Positions 8,230-16,331 of a stretch of DNA of 64,000 bases are shown piece after piece. Position 1 is the stretch's first letter, and each line of letters starts with the position of its first letter. Made by a program: the position numbers and the translations under genes. The notes below the pieces were generated by a model. It ran no database searches. It was not told where the DNA came from and was given only the letters and a program-made list of their open reading frames with translations. Origin of the DNA: Bacteroidota bacterium (GTDB lineage Bacteria; Bacteroidota; Bacteroidia; Chitinophagales; Chitinophagaceae); NCBI GenBank assembly GCA_016868585.1, contig VGGR01000004.1, positions 1 to 64,000 on the forward strand, read 5' to 3'.

Positions 8230-9483
8230 ATGCAAAAATTGTCCTCTGTTGCCTTTCACACACTGGGTTGCAAGTTGAACTTCTCAGAAACTTCTGCACT
8301 AGCCCGACAGCTTACGCAAGAAGGGTTTGCGCAGAAAAACTTTGAAGATGAAGCAGACTGTTATGTTATTAACACTTGTTCCGTAACGGAAAACGCAGAT
8401 AAGGAATGCCATCAGTTAGTAAGAAGAATTCAACGTCGCTCCCCTTCCAGCGCTGTGGTTATTATGGGTTGTTATGCGCAACTAAACCCGGAGAAAATTG
8501 CCTCCATACCTGGTGTGGACCTGGTGTTGGGTGCCGGTGCAAAGTTTGAGCTATCCACTCATTTAAAAGCTTTAAAAAAGGGAGATGAAACCAAGATTTG
8601 CAGCTGCGACATTGATTCCGTTGAAAACTTTCATGCTTCCTGGTCCGTTCAACATCGCACACGTACATTTTTGAAAGTGCAAGATGGATGCGACTATAAT
8701 TGCTCTTTCTGTACCATTCCAAAGGCACGTGGAAAAAGCAGAAGTGATAAGATCGCAAACGTATTAAACAATGTGAAGGAAATTGAAGCAGCAGGGTCCA
8801 AAGAAATAGTGCTGACGGGTGTTAACCTGGGAGATTTCGGAGAAAATGGCGAGACCTTCTTTCAGTTAATTTGCGCCTTGGAAAACGAAACAACTGTTCC
8901 TCGCTATAGAATATCTTCCATTGAGCCTAATTTACTTTCCGATGAGGTCATAAAGTTTGTGGCTTTCAGCAAACGATTTATGCCACACTTTCATATTCCG
9001 CTACAAAGTGGATGCGACCGCATACTTGGGCTGATGCGTAGACGTTACAAAAGAAAACTATACGCAGACAGAGTGAACTTGATCAAGGAGCTAATCCCTC
9101 ATGCCAGCATTGGAGTGGATGTGATTGTTGGATTCCCTGGCGAAACAGATGCCGATTTTCAAGAAACCTATTCATTCCTCGAATCTCTCCCCGTCACCTA
9201 CTTGCACGTATTTACTTACTCGGAGCGGGATAATACGTTGGCCGCCTCTCTAAAAGATATTGTGCCACTTCCTATCAGACAAGAACGTAATAAAAAATTG
9301 AGACAACTCTCTTACCAAAAACAAGAGCGTTTTACTGATCAATTCAGTGGAACCACCCGGTCCGTTCTCTTTGAAAAAGAAGAAAAAACTTCAATGATGG
9401 AGGGCTACTCAGATAATTATATCAGAGTAAAGACACCCTTTAAAAAAGAGTGGATCAATCAAATTGTTGACTGGAAAATTTAA
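8230..9483 (+). CDS. mtaB: tRNA (t6A37) methylthiotransferase MtaB
   Basis: A 417-residue radical-SAM methylthiotransferase that converts t6A37 to ms2t6A in tRNAs decoding ANN codons. The UPF0004 domain provides cluster cysteines C14, C50 and C81. The radical SAM CxxxCxxC is C154, C158 and C161. A C-terminal TRAM-like region ends the protein. The N-terminal HTLGCKLNFSE is typical of MtaB and differs from MiaB and RimO. An upstream TTG at 8221 lies inside the promoter element, so ATG 8230 is preferred. A tRNA-Val follows 25 bp downstream. Confidence 0.94.
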   Translation: MQKLSSVAFHTLGCKLNFSETSALARQLTQEGFAQKNFEDEADCYVINTCSVTENADKECHQLVRRIQRRSPSSAVVIMGCYAQLNPEKIASIPGVDLVLGAGAKFELSTHLKALKKGDETKICSCDIDSVENFHASWSVQHRTRTFLKVQDGCDYNCSFCTIPKARGKSRSDKIANVLNNVKEIEAAGSKEIVLTGVNLGDFGENGETFFQLICALENETTVPRYRISSIEPNLLSDEVIKFVAFSKRFMPHFHIPLQSGCDRILGLMRRRYKRKLYADRVNLIKELIPHASIGVDVIVGFPGETDADFQETYSFLESLPVTYLHVFTYSERDNTLAASLKDIVPLPIRQERNKKLRQLSYQKQERFTDQFSGTTRSVLFEKEEKTSMMEGYSDNYIRVKTPFKKEWINQIVDWKI

Positions 9484-9491
9484 GTTTAACA

Positions 9492-9499
9492 TACCTTTA
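9492..9499 (+). promoter_or_regulatory. Probable -7 element of tRNA-Val(GAC)
   Basis: TACCTTTA, one base off TAnnTTTG, with a TTG 22 nt upstream inside the 3' end of mtaB. It ends 9 nt before the tRNA. Confidence 0.45.
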
Positions 9500-9508
9500 C
9501 GCCCCTCA

Positions 9509-9583
9509 GGAACGTTAGCTCAGTTGGTTGAGAGCACTACTTTGACAGAGTAGGGGTCACTGGTTCGAGTCCAGTACGTTCCA
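9509..9583 (+). tRNA. tRNA-Val (GAC anticodon)
   Basis: 75 nt. The acceptor stem pairs GGAACGT with ACGTTCC, followed by discriminator A. The anticodon stem CTACT/AGTAG encloses loop TTGACAG, giving anticodon GAC (reads GUC/GUU). The T-arm contains GGTTCGAGTCC. CCA is not encoded. It faces the convergent sxtJ-like gene, which ends 6 bp away. Confidence 0.95.
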
Positions 9584-9589
9584 CTACCC

Positions 9590-9964
9590 TTACCACATTT
9601 TTTCAAAGCTCCTTGGCCCAGACAATGGTGCTTCTATTTGAAACATGGTTCCAGATGGTCTTTTTAGTTGAAGGGGATCGGTGTTCCCAAAAATCCTTGA
9701 GAGCAAGGCCAGAGGTGTTAGAAAAAAATAAAACAACAGCGAAAGAATAATTCGTGGAATGATCAGGCTGAGCACCCAGGTTAATTTCATCCAAATAAAA
9801 TCAACGGCAATCATGGCTCGTGCACTGACTAACACAACTGCAGACAGTATCACAGCAGCATAGAAAAAGGCCAAGCTTGACGTTCCTTTCCACCCTATAA
9901 GTAATGCCAAGAGAATAACCAATATGGTTTGTATTTGTTGCCGGGTAGTGCGTTGACTGGTCAT
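9590..9964 (-). CDS. SxtJ-like small membrane protein
   Basis: A 124-residue hydrophobic protein with about three membrane segments (near residues 12-30, 32-52 and 60-90) and a polar C-terminal tail. It resembles the SxtJ family, known from the saxitoxin cluster and from many loci beside NodU/CmcH carbamoyltransferases; its biochemical role is not established. Here it is the last gene of a run of SGNH hydrolase, carbamoyltransferase and DUF5989 protein. Its ATG is one base after the stop of the DUF5989 gene, so translation is probably coupled. Family assignment rests on the hydrophobicity pattern, length and neighbours. Confidence 0.75.
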   Translation of the reverse strand: MTSQRTTRQQIQTILVILLALLIGWKGTSSLAFFYAAVILSAVVLVSARAMIAVDFIWMKLTWVLSLIIPRIILSLLFYFFLTPLALLSRIFGNTDPLQLKRPSGTMFQIEAPLSGPRSFEKMW

Positions 9965-9965
9965 C

Positions 9966-10115
9966 CTAAAAAAGTGTATAAACGAAGGGAGCTAATGCAC
10001 TGCTTCCGCCAATCACAATTAAAAAGCCCAACAACAGAAGCACCAAAATGAGGGGGATCAACCAAAACTTCTTTCGCTCGCGCATAAATTGCCATAGATC
10101 CTTTAACAATTCCAT
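9966..10115 (-). CDS. DUF5989 family micro-protein (49 residues)
   Basis: A 49-residue protein starting MELLKDLWQFMRERKKFWL, then one membrane helix (about residues 18-38), then a short GGSSALAPFVYTLF tail. The amphipathic head, single helix and conserved SALAPFIY-like end are the DUF5989 pattern. It is probably the equivalent of the small SxtK protein beside SxtI and SxtJ (recollection of that cluster, not checked). It sits 9 bp after the carbamoyltransferase stop and 1 bp before the sxtJ-like start. It probably assists the membrane partner, but its function is unknown. Confidence 0.85.
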   Translation of the reverse strand: MELLKDLWQFMRERKKFWLIPLILVLLLLGFLIVIGGSSALAPFVYTLF

Positions 10116-10124
10116 ACTCCTAAT

Positions 10125-11990
10125 TTAATCTTTTGCAAAATTAATCATCCATTTTTCTTTATTTCCGAAATCAGGCTGCTCTTCCTTGATAAATAAATAA
10201 TTATTGAGCACCAAAACATCCATGTCTGTACTCATGAAACAGCGGTATGCATCCTCTGGAGTACAGACCATTGGCTCTCCCCTTACATTAAAACTAGTGT
10301 TTACCAAAACCCCTACACCTGTTTTGGATTTAAATGACTGCAACAGGTGATAAAACTTAGGGTTAGTTGAAGCATGAACCGTTTGCACTCTTGCAGAAAA
10401 GTCCAGATGGGTGATAGCCTGCAGCTCACTTCTTGGAAAATACAATCGCTCCCAAAGAGATAATTGACTAAAATTGGCGGGCAATGTTTTTCGATGTGCT
10501 TCGCGAAGAGGTGCTACAAGTAACATGTAAGGAGACCTTCCTTCTAACTCAAAGAAATGATTTGCATCTTCGGCTAATACTGCCGGGGCAAATGGACGAA
10601 ATCCTTCTCTGTATTTGATTTTCAGATTTAACTTTTTTTGCATAGCGGGGTCTCTGGGATCTCCTAGAATGCTCCTATTTCCCAATGCTCGAGGACCAAA
10701 TTCCATGCGTCCCTGAAACCAACCCACCACCTTTCCATTGGCAAGCAACCCGGATACCTGATCATGTAAGGCCTGATCTGAGGCATAGTAATCATACACC
10801 CCTTTCACTCGCTTGGCAGCCAACTCTACCTCTTTATCACTGTAATAAGGGCCTAAATAACTGCCTTCTTGCTGGTCAGTTTCATCACCATCAATCCTTT
10901 CCTGATTAAAATACTGGTAGTAAATAGTTAACGCAGCACCGAGGGCTCCACCAGCATCACCTGCAGCAGGCTGGATAAAAATATCTTCAAAAATACCTGC
11001 ACGCTGCAATTTGCCATTCGCAACACAATTAAGCGCAACTCCTCCAGCCAAACAACAAAATGAAGCACCGGTTAATCGTTTGGCTTCTGTTGCCATTTTC
11101 AATACAATTTCCTCCGTTACTTGCTGTATGGCCAGCGCCAGATTACAATAGGCAGGCAAAAGTTCGGCCTCCGACTCTCTTCGTTTTATTCCAAACAATT
11201 TTTCCCACCGCCGCTCATGAACCATACGAAGGCCAGTGGCATATTGAAAATAGTATTGATTCAACCAAATGGACCCATCAGCATAAATATGAACCAGTTC
11301 TTTTTCGATCAATTCCTTGAACTGTGCAGTTTCCGCCGCCTGTGGATTACCATAAGGTGCCAGTCCCATTAATTTGTATTCGCCAGAGTTGACGGTGAAA
11401 CCTAAATAATATGTAAATGCACTATAGAGTAATCCTACTGAATGAGGAAAGTGCAGCGATCGGATCAAGGAAAGAGAAGACCCGTTCCCTAAACCAATTG
11501 AAGCTGTACTCCACTCGCCTACTCCATCTATAGTCAATACAGCGGCTTTCTTGTAAGGGGAAGGATAATAAGCACTAGCCGCATGTGACAAATGATGAGG
11601 GGTGAAAAGAAGTCTAAGTTTTTTTTTCTGATAGGGCCCTACTTGACTAAGTCCATCGTAGATTTTCTTTTTCAAGAACAATTTTTCATCCAGCCATACA
11701 GGGATCGCCTTCAAAAAAGAGAGTAGCCCCTTTGGGGCAAAGGCATAGTAAGTCTGAAGTAAGCGTTCAAATTTGAGCAAGGGCTTATCGTAAAATACTA
11801 CCGCATCCAACTCATCAATAGAAACGCCACCTTCCTCAAGGCAATAGCGAACTGCCTGCAAAGGGAACTGGGATGAATGCTTAATTCGAGTAAACCGTTC
11901 CTCTTGTGCCGCAGCTATTATTTTTCCATCCACAACCAATGCAGCAGCCGAATCATGGTAAAAAGCTGAAATTCCCAGTATTTTCTTCAT
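10125..11990 (-). CDS. Carbamoyltransferase, NodU/CmcH family
   Basis: A 621-residue O-carbamoyltransferase, the class that transfers carbamoyl from carbamoyl phosphate (through an adenylate) to a hydroxyl of a sugar or small molecule. The N-terminal Kae1-like domain begins GISAFYHDSAAAL and carries the metal-binding PHHLSHAASA motif (H132, H133, H136). The ATP-binding AGGVALN block lies mid-protein. The C-terminal half contains GRMEFGPRALGNRSIL, a hallmark of the family. Its ATG overlaps the SGNH stop by 4 nt (ATGA). The acceptor is not evident; the membrane-protein neighbours suggest an envelope glycan or lipid head group (inference). Confidence 0.92.
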   Translation of the reverse strand: MKKILGISAFYHDSAAALVVDGKIIAAAQEERFTRIKHSSQFPLQAVRYCLEEGGVSIDELDAVVFYDKPLLKFERLLQTYYAFAPKGLLSFLKAIPVWLDEKLFLKKKIYDGLSQVGPYQKKKLRLLFTPHHLSHAASAYYPSPYKKAAVLTIDGVGEWSTASIGLGNGSSLSLIRSLHFPHSVGLLYSAFTYYLGFTVNSGEYKLMGLAPYGNPQAAETAQFKELIEKELVHIYADGSIWLNQYYFQYATGLRMVHERRWEKLFGIKRRESEAELLPAYCNLALAIQQVTEEIVLKMATEAKRLTGASFCCLAGGVALNCVANGKLQRAGIFEDIFIQPAAGDAGGALGAALTIYYQYFNQERIDGDETDQQEGSYLGPYYSDKEVELAAKRVKGVYDYYASDQALHDQVSGLLANGKVVGWFQGRMEFGPRALGNRSILGDPRDPAMQKKLNLKIKYREGFRPFAPAVLAEDANHFFELEGRSPYMLLVAPLREAHRKTLPANFSQLSLWERLYFPRSELQAITHLDFSARVQTVHASTNPKFYHLLQSFKSKTGVGVLVNTSFNVRGEPMVCTPEDAYRCFMSTDMDVLVLNNYLFIKEEQPDFGNKEKWMINFAKD

Positions 11991-13066
11991 GGTTGCTTCG
12001 CTAGCGTTCCTGCAATATACGCCGCGATCTGTTCTCCAAAAATACGGTGAGTGCTGGCTGAAATATGCCGCTGTCCGTGTGGAACGTGAGTATTACCTGC
12101 GCGTTTGAAAGCTGCCTCACGAGGTGGAAAATGAAAAAATGTATCAGCGGAAGTCGAAAAATAATTTTCCATAAATGAAGGGACTGAGGAATGTCCCTTA
12201 TAACTTGGAATATCCAGGATGATCAACTTAGCATAAGGCTTTGTATGCTGATATAATCTTCTCAATAACAGCTTTTCTAGCTCTTTATCTGCCTCACTAA
12301 TTTGCCTTGAACGCACACTCACTTGTTCAACTGCAGTAGGATGGTTCCTTTTTGAGGATAGTGTTTTAAAAAAATCCCAAATGGCGTTAAATGCAAAATT
12401 GTAGAGATAGGAATGCTCACCAAGCCAATGAAAAAACTTAAACTGATATATGAAATTTTGAATTTTTACTCCTGGCAAATGCTCCTGTTTAACTAGTTGT
12501 AAAGTATCACTGGATACCCTAAAGAATGCCGCTTTTCGATTATCATCAAAATCATTCTCAAAAAATCCAAGCACAATATAATCGGGCTGAAACTTATACC
12601 CTTCCTGCTCAAGGAAAACTAATTGTTCGCCCGTGCCTGTTCCCGACAGTCCAGCATTAATGACAGTTGCGTCTATGCCTTGATCTCTGAGTTGTTGTTC
12701 TGCCACGGCTGCATAAGTTTCCATCTGATTCACCTCATATCCAAAAGTGTGAGAATCTCCTAAAACAAGCACCCGTATCTCCCCAGGTTTTTTGGCATAT
12801 GATATAGATGAATTATTTCTGAACCCCTGGTTATTTGTTTGGAAATGATAGACCCCATCTACACTCCGATGTGTAAATTCCATATTAGGCCTCATGCTTC
12901 TTAAGTGAAATTTTCCATACCAACGATCGGTGAAATAGCGGGGAAATAAAACAATTTTATCCTTGTACAAGGCTCTGATTAGGAATTCTCCTAAAAACAA
13001 GCTCATGACAGTACTAAGTACCATTACCAGAAGGGGGAAAATTATTTTTTTTAGCCTGACTGACAT
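11987..13066 (-). CDS. Membrane-anchored SGNH/GDSL-like hydrolase
   Basis: A 359-residue protein with one N-terminal membrane segment (about 5-28) and an extracytoplasmic SGNH domain. Block I is VLGDSHTFGYE with the presumed nucleophile Ser105. A later NAGLSGTGTGEQ gives the Gly block, FFENDFDDN the Asn region, and a C-terminal H-x3-S-x2-H segment the His block. Such proteins act as esterases or O-acyltransferase partners on glycans. The frame is open up to 13093, but that ATG lies inside a terminator hairpin (13080-13103), so ATG 13066 is preferred. It is the first gene of the carbamoyltransferase cassette. Confidence 0.8.
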   Translation of the reverse strand: MSVRLKKIIFPLLVMVLSTVMSLFLGEFLIRALYKDKIVLFPRYFTDRWYGKFHLRSMRPNMEFTHRSVDGVYHFQTNNQGFRNNSSISYAKKPGEIRVLVLGDSHTFGYEVNQMETYAAVAEQQLRDQGIDATVINAGLSGTGTGEQLVFLEQEGYKFQPDYIVLGFFENDFDDNRKAAFFRVSSDTLQLVKQEHLPGVKIQNFIYQFKFFHWLGEHSYLYNFAFNAIWDFFKTLSSKRNHPTAVEQVSVRSRQISEADKELEKLLLRRLYQHTKPYAKLIILDIPSYKGHSSVPSFMENYFSTSADTFFHFPPREAAFKRAGNTHVPHGQRHISASTHRIFGEQIAAYIAGTLAKQP

Positions 13067-13072
13067 ATGCAA

Positions 13073-13103
13073 ATAAAAAAAGGGGTTACGCATATAACCC
13101 CTT
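13073..13103 (-). terminator. Terminator of tRNA-Val(TAC)
   Basis: On the minus strand a 9-bp perfect stem AAGGGGTTA/TAACCCCTT with a 6-nt loop is followed by a run of T. It lies 12 nt after the tRNA 3' end and directly before the SGNH gene, so it insulates that cassette from the tRNA. Confidence 0.85.
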
Positions 13104-13114
13104 GATCTTCAGTG

Positions 13115-13189
13115 TGGGAGCTGACGGGCTCGAACCGCCGACCCTCTGCTTGTAAGGCAGATGCTCTAAACCAGCTGAGCTAAGCTCCC
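13115..13189 (-). tRNA. tRNA-Val (TAC anticodon)
   Basis: 75 nt. The acceptor stem pairs GGGAGCT with AGCTCCC, followed by discriminator A. The anticodon stem TCTGC/GCAGA encloses loop CTTACAA, giving anticodon TAC. The D-arm GCTCAGCTGGTTTAGAGC and T-arm GGTTCGAGCC are regular. CCA is not encoded. Confidence 0.96.
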
Positions 13190-13199
13190 TTTAGGGGTG

Positions 13200-13207
13200 C
13201 GAAGATA
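13200..13207 (-). promoter_or_regulatory. -7 promoter element of tRNA-Val(TAC)
   Basis: Minus-strand TATCTTCG, a T-to-C variant of TAnnTTTG, ending 10 nt before the tRNA. Confidence 0.5.
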
Positions 13208-13256
13208 AGAGGTGAGTGTAATTTACCAAAGGTTTTTTTCAAAAAGCCAATCAAAG

Positions 13257-13264
13257 TAACTTTG
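13257..13264 (+). promoter_or_regulatory. -7 promoter element of clpS
   Basis: TAACTTTG, ending 4 nt before the clpS ATG at 13269. Transcription would begin at or next to the start codon. Confidence 0.6.
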
Positions 13265-13268
13265 CCCC

Positions 13269-13574
13269 ATGACCAAAGATTGCACAAAACCTCTTGAACG
13301 GACAGAGGTGCTGGAATTGACCCGGAAATCAACTGAGCATGCCTGGAAATTAATTGTATGGAACGATGATACAAATACCTTCGATTGGGTCATTCAAACC
13401 TTAATGGAAATTTGCGGACATAGCCGGGAGCAAGCGGAACAATGCGCACTAATTATTCATTACAAAGGGAGCTATGCGGTAATGGAAGGAGGGCATGAAA
13501 AATTATATCTGCATTGTGCCCAAATCCTGAATCGCGGAATCCAGGCAACAGTTGAATCCTTAGCACATCAATGA
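13269..13574 (+). CDS. clpS: ATP-dependent Clp protease adaptor ClpS
   Basis: A 101-residue adaptor that delivers N-degron substrates to ClpA(P). A flexible N-terminal extension (about 1-25) precedes the ClpS fold, with VWNDDTNTFDWVIQ (substrate-pocket region) and the Ala- and Cys-rich helix EQAEQCALIIHYKG. Length is normal. No other Met is available near the N-terminus, so the very short 5' leader is real unless the promoter lies elsewhere. valS follows 71 bp downstream with its own promoter element. Confidence 0.93.
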   Translation: MTKDCTKPLERTEVLELTRKSTEHAWKLIVWNDDTNTFDWVIQTLMEICGHSREQAEQCALIIHYKGSYAVMEGGHEKLYLHCAQILNRGIQATVESLAHQ

Positions 13575-13631
13575 AAAATGAGCCCTTAATCTATTAGTGA
13601 GTCAACAAGTCCATTGTACAGTAAAACGGGG

Positions 13632-13639
13632 TATTTTTG
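13632..13639 (+). promoter_or_regulatory. -7 promoter element of valS
   Basis: TATTTTTG, with a TTG 15 nt upstream. It ends 6 nt before ATG 13646. Confidence 0.55.
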
Positions 13640-13645
13640 CCCCCC

Positions 13646-16273
13646 ATGGGACTGAGCAAAAGTTTTAATCATAGCCAAGCAGAACTGAAATGGTACTCCC
13701 ACTGGATGGAGAAAGGATATTTTCATGCTGAACCAGATGGAAGAGACCCCTACACGATCGTCATTCCTCCTCCCAATGTTACAGGCGTGCTACATATGGG
13801 GCACTGCTTGAATAATACTATTCAGGATATTCTGATTAGAAGGGCTAGGATGCAGGGTAAAAATGCTTGCTGGGTTCCTGGCACAGATCATGCCTCCATT
13901 GCAACTGAGGCTAAAGTGGTACAGCTATTGCGTGAAAAAGGAATCACAAAATCGTCCCTAAGCCGTGAAGCATTCTTAAGCCACGCCTGGAATTGGAAAG
14001 AAAAATATGGCGGGATCATTCTGGAGCAATTAAAAAAGATCGGATGCAGTCTTGATTGGGAGCGCACCCATTTTACCATGGACCCTACATATTATCAATC
14101 GGTGATCGGGGTGTTTGTGGAGCTTTATCAAAAAGGTTACATCTATAGGGGTAAACGCATGATCAATTGGGACTCAAAAGCAAAAACGGCCCTTAGTGAC
14201 GAGGAAGTGATTCGAAAAGAAACTACACAGAAACTATACCATATCCGCTACAAATTGGAGGGGTTAGATGACCAATACATCGTGATTGCTACTGTTCGCC
14301 CTGAAACCATAATGGGTGACACGGCAATATGTGTGCATCCCGAGGACGAACGCTACACACACCTACATGGTAAAATGGCTTTTGTTCCCTTAATCAATCG
14401 AAAGATCCCAATCATCCCTGATGAGTACGTGAGGAAGGATTTTGGAACAGGGGCTTTGAAAGTTACGCCTGCACACGACAATAATGACTATCAATTGGGC
14501 ATTAAACACCAATTGGAAATAATTGATGTGCTAAACGATGATGGCACCTTGAGTGAGGCGGCACAACTGCATATAGGAGTAGATCGTTTTGAGGCAAGAA
14601 AATTAATAAGTGGGGAACTGCAGGACAAAGGGTTCATAGTTAAAACAGAGGAATATATCAGTGAAATAGGTTATAGCGAACGAACAGATGTGGCGGTAGA
14701 ACCACGACTTTCGCTGCAATGGTGGGTTGATATGAAAAAAATCAGCGGACCCGCCCTTACTGCTGTTGAAAACGAGGAGATCAAATTCTACCCATCCAGA
14801 TTCAAAAACCTTTATCGACACTGGATGGAGAATATCAAGGATTGGTGTATTTCCAGACAGCTTTGGTGGGGCCATAGGATCCCAGCTTGGTATGACCAAC
14901 AAGGAAATATGGTGGTCGCAAGGAATGAGCAAGAAGCGTTGACAATTTACAAAACCAAGTTTGGCCAGCCGATTGACTCACTCCGACAAGATGAAGATTG
15001 TCTGGACACTTGGTTTTCGTCCTGGCTCTGGCCTTTTGAAGTATTTGGCGGATTGAGCGATCCGGGAAATAAGGAAGTTAATTACTACTACCCCACGCAA
15101 ACTTTGGTCACTGCTCCTGAGATTATCTTTTTCTGGGTAGCTCGTATGATCATGGCAGGTTATGAATTTCAAGGAACAGCTCCTTTCAACGAAGTATATT
15201 TCACAGGTATCGTCCGGGATAAACAAGGAAGAAAAATGAGCAAAAGTCTTGGAAATTCACCGGATCTGCTTGCATTAATTGATAAGTATGGAGCTGATGC
15301 CGTTCGATTTGGAATCTTACTCTCTTCGCCTGCCGGAAACGATTTGCTGTGGGACGAAAGCAGCAACGAACAAGGCCTTCATTTCAACAATAAACTTTGG
15401 AATGCACTCCGCCTCATCAAAGGATTTGAGTCTCGTGTAGCTACAGACAACGCCGTTGAGATTCCACAGTTTGCCATAGATTGGATGCAGAATCGAATTG
15501 CTGCCACATGTGAACAAATAGAGATACAATTCAAAGAGTTTAGACTCAGTGAAGCACTCAAAACCATATACTCGCTAATATGGGACGATTTTTGCAGCTG
15601 GTATTTGGAATGGGTTAAGCCTGGTTTCGAGCAACCCATACACAGGTTCACGGTTGAGCGCACCATACAGCTCTATGAAGAGTTACTACACCTTTTGCAC
15701 CCATTTATGCCTTTTATCACAGAAGAGATTTTTCACCAACTCAGTGACAAGGAAGAGGACCTTACCATAAAACAGTTTAGTAAATCAAGTGCTGCCGATA
15801 TGGTTATCATTGAAGCAGGCGAAAGACTCAAAGAATTGATCACGGCTATTCGAGATACACGAAACAAATATCACCTTAAACAAAAAGATCCCATTCGACT
15901 CTGGGTTGAAACAGACCAACCTGCTCAACTGGTTTTGATTCAATCACTCCTTGCAAAACAAGCCAATGCCTCTTCCTTAACTATCGTTAACGCTTTTGAT
16001 GTCAATAAAAATGGGATAACGGTGGTGGTTGGTAAGATCAAATTATTAATTGAAACCAAGGAGGGCCAATCTACCGAAGGGCAACGTGAGCAACTGGAGA
16101 AAGACTTAAGTTATTATAAAGGGTTTTTACGGAGTGTAGAAAAAAAACTCACTAATGACCGCTTTGTTCAAAATGCAAGACCGGAAGTTGTTGAACTGGA
16201 ACAAAAAAAGAAAGCGGACACATTGGCCAAGATACGTTTATTGGAAGAGAGCCTTTCTCGGTTAAGTTCCTGA
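13646..16273 (+). CDS. valS: Valyl-tRNA synthetase
   Basis: An 875-residue class Ia synthetase that charges tRNA-Val and edits Thr-tRNA-Val. The HIGH motif is HMGH at 50-53 in PPPNVTGVLHMGHCL and the KMSKS motif is at 530-534. The connective-peptide editing domain lies between them, with ATVRPETIMGDTA and TPAHDNNDY. The anticodon-binding domain and a C-terminal coiled coil (about 810-875) complete the protein. An upstream in-frame TTG at 13637 falls within the promoter element, so ATG 13646 is chosen. Two tRNA-Val genes lie within 4.2 kb. Confidence 0.97.
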   Translation: MGLSKSFNHSQAELKWYSHWMEKGYFHAEPDGRDPYTIVIPPPNVTGVLHMGHCLNNTIQDILIRRARMQGKNACWVPGTDHASIATEAKVVQLLREKGITKSSLSREAFLSHAWNWKEKYGGIILEQLKKIGCSLDWERTHFTMDPTYYQSVIGVFVELYQKGYIYRGKRMINWDSKAKTALSDEEVIRKETTQKLYHIRYKLEGLDDQYIVIATVRPETIMGDTAICVHPEDERYTHLHGKMAFVPLINRKIPIIPDEYVRKDFGTGALKVTPAHDNNDYQLGIKHQLEIIDVLNDDGTLSEAAQLHIGVDRFEARKLISGELQDKGFIVKTEEYISEIGYSERTDVAVEPRLSLQWWVDMKKISGPALTAVENEEIKFYPSRFKNLYRHWMENIKDWCISRQLWWGHRIPAWYDQQGNMVVARNEQEALTIYKTKFGQPIDSLRQDEDCLDTWFSSWLWPFEVFGGLSDPGNKEVNYYYPTQTLVTAPEIIFFWVARMIMAGYEFQGTAPFNEVYFTGIVRDKQGRKMSKSLGNSPDLLALIDKYGADAVRFGILLSSPAGNDLLWDESSNEQGLHFNNKLWNALRLIKGFESRVATDNAVEIPQFAIDWMQNRIAATCEQIEIQFKEFRLSEALKTIYSLIWDDFCSWYLEWVKPGFEQPIHRFTVERTIQLYEELLHLLHPFMPFITEEIFHQLSDKEEDLTIKQFSKSSAADMVIIEAGERLKELITAIRDTRNKYHLKQKDPIRLWVETDQPAQLVLIQSLLAKQANASSLTIVNAFDVNKNGITVVVGKIKLLIETKEGQSTEGQREQLEKDLSYYKGFLRSVEKKLTNDRFVQNARPEVVELEQKKKADTLAKIRLLEESLSRLSS

Positions 16274-16331
16274 TTGCGTGTGATACGCGTTGGATACCTT
16301 CATGATCTGTTGACAAACGCACAACTAAAAT

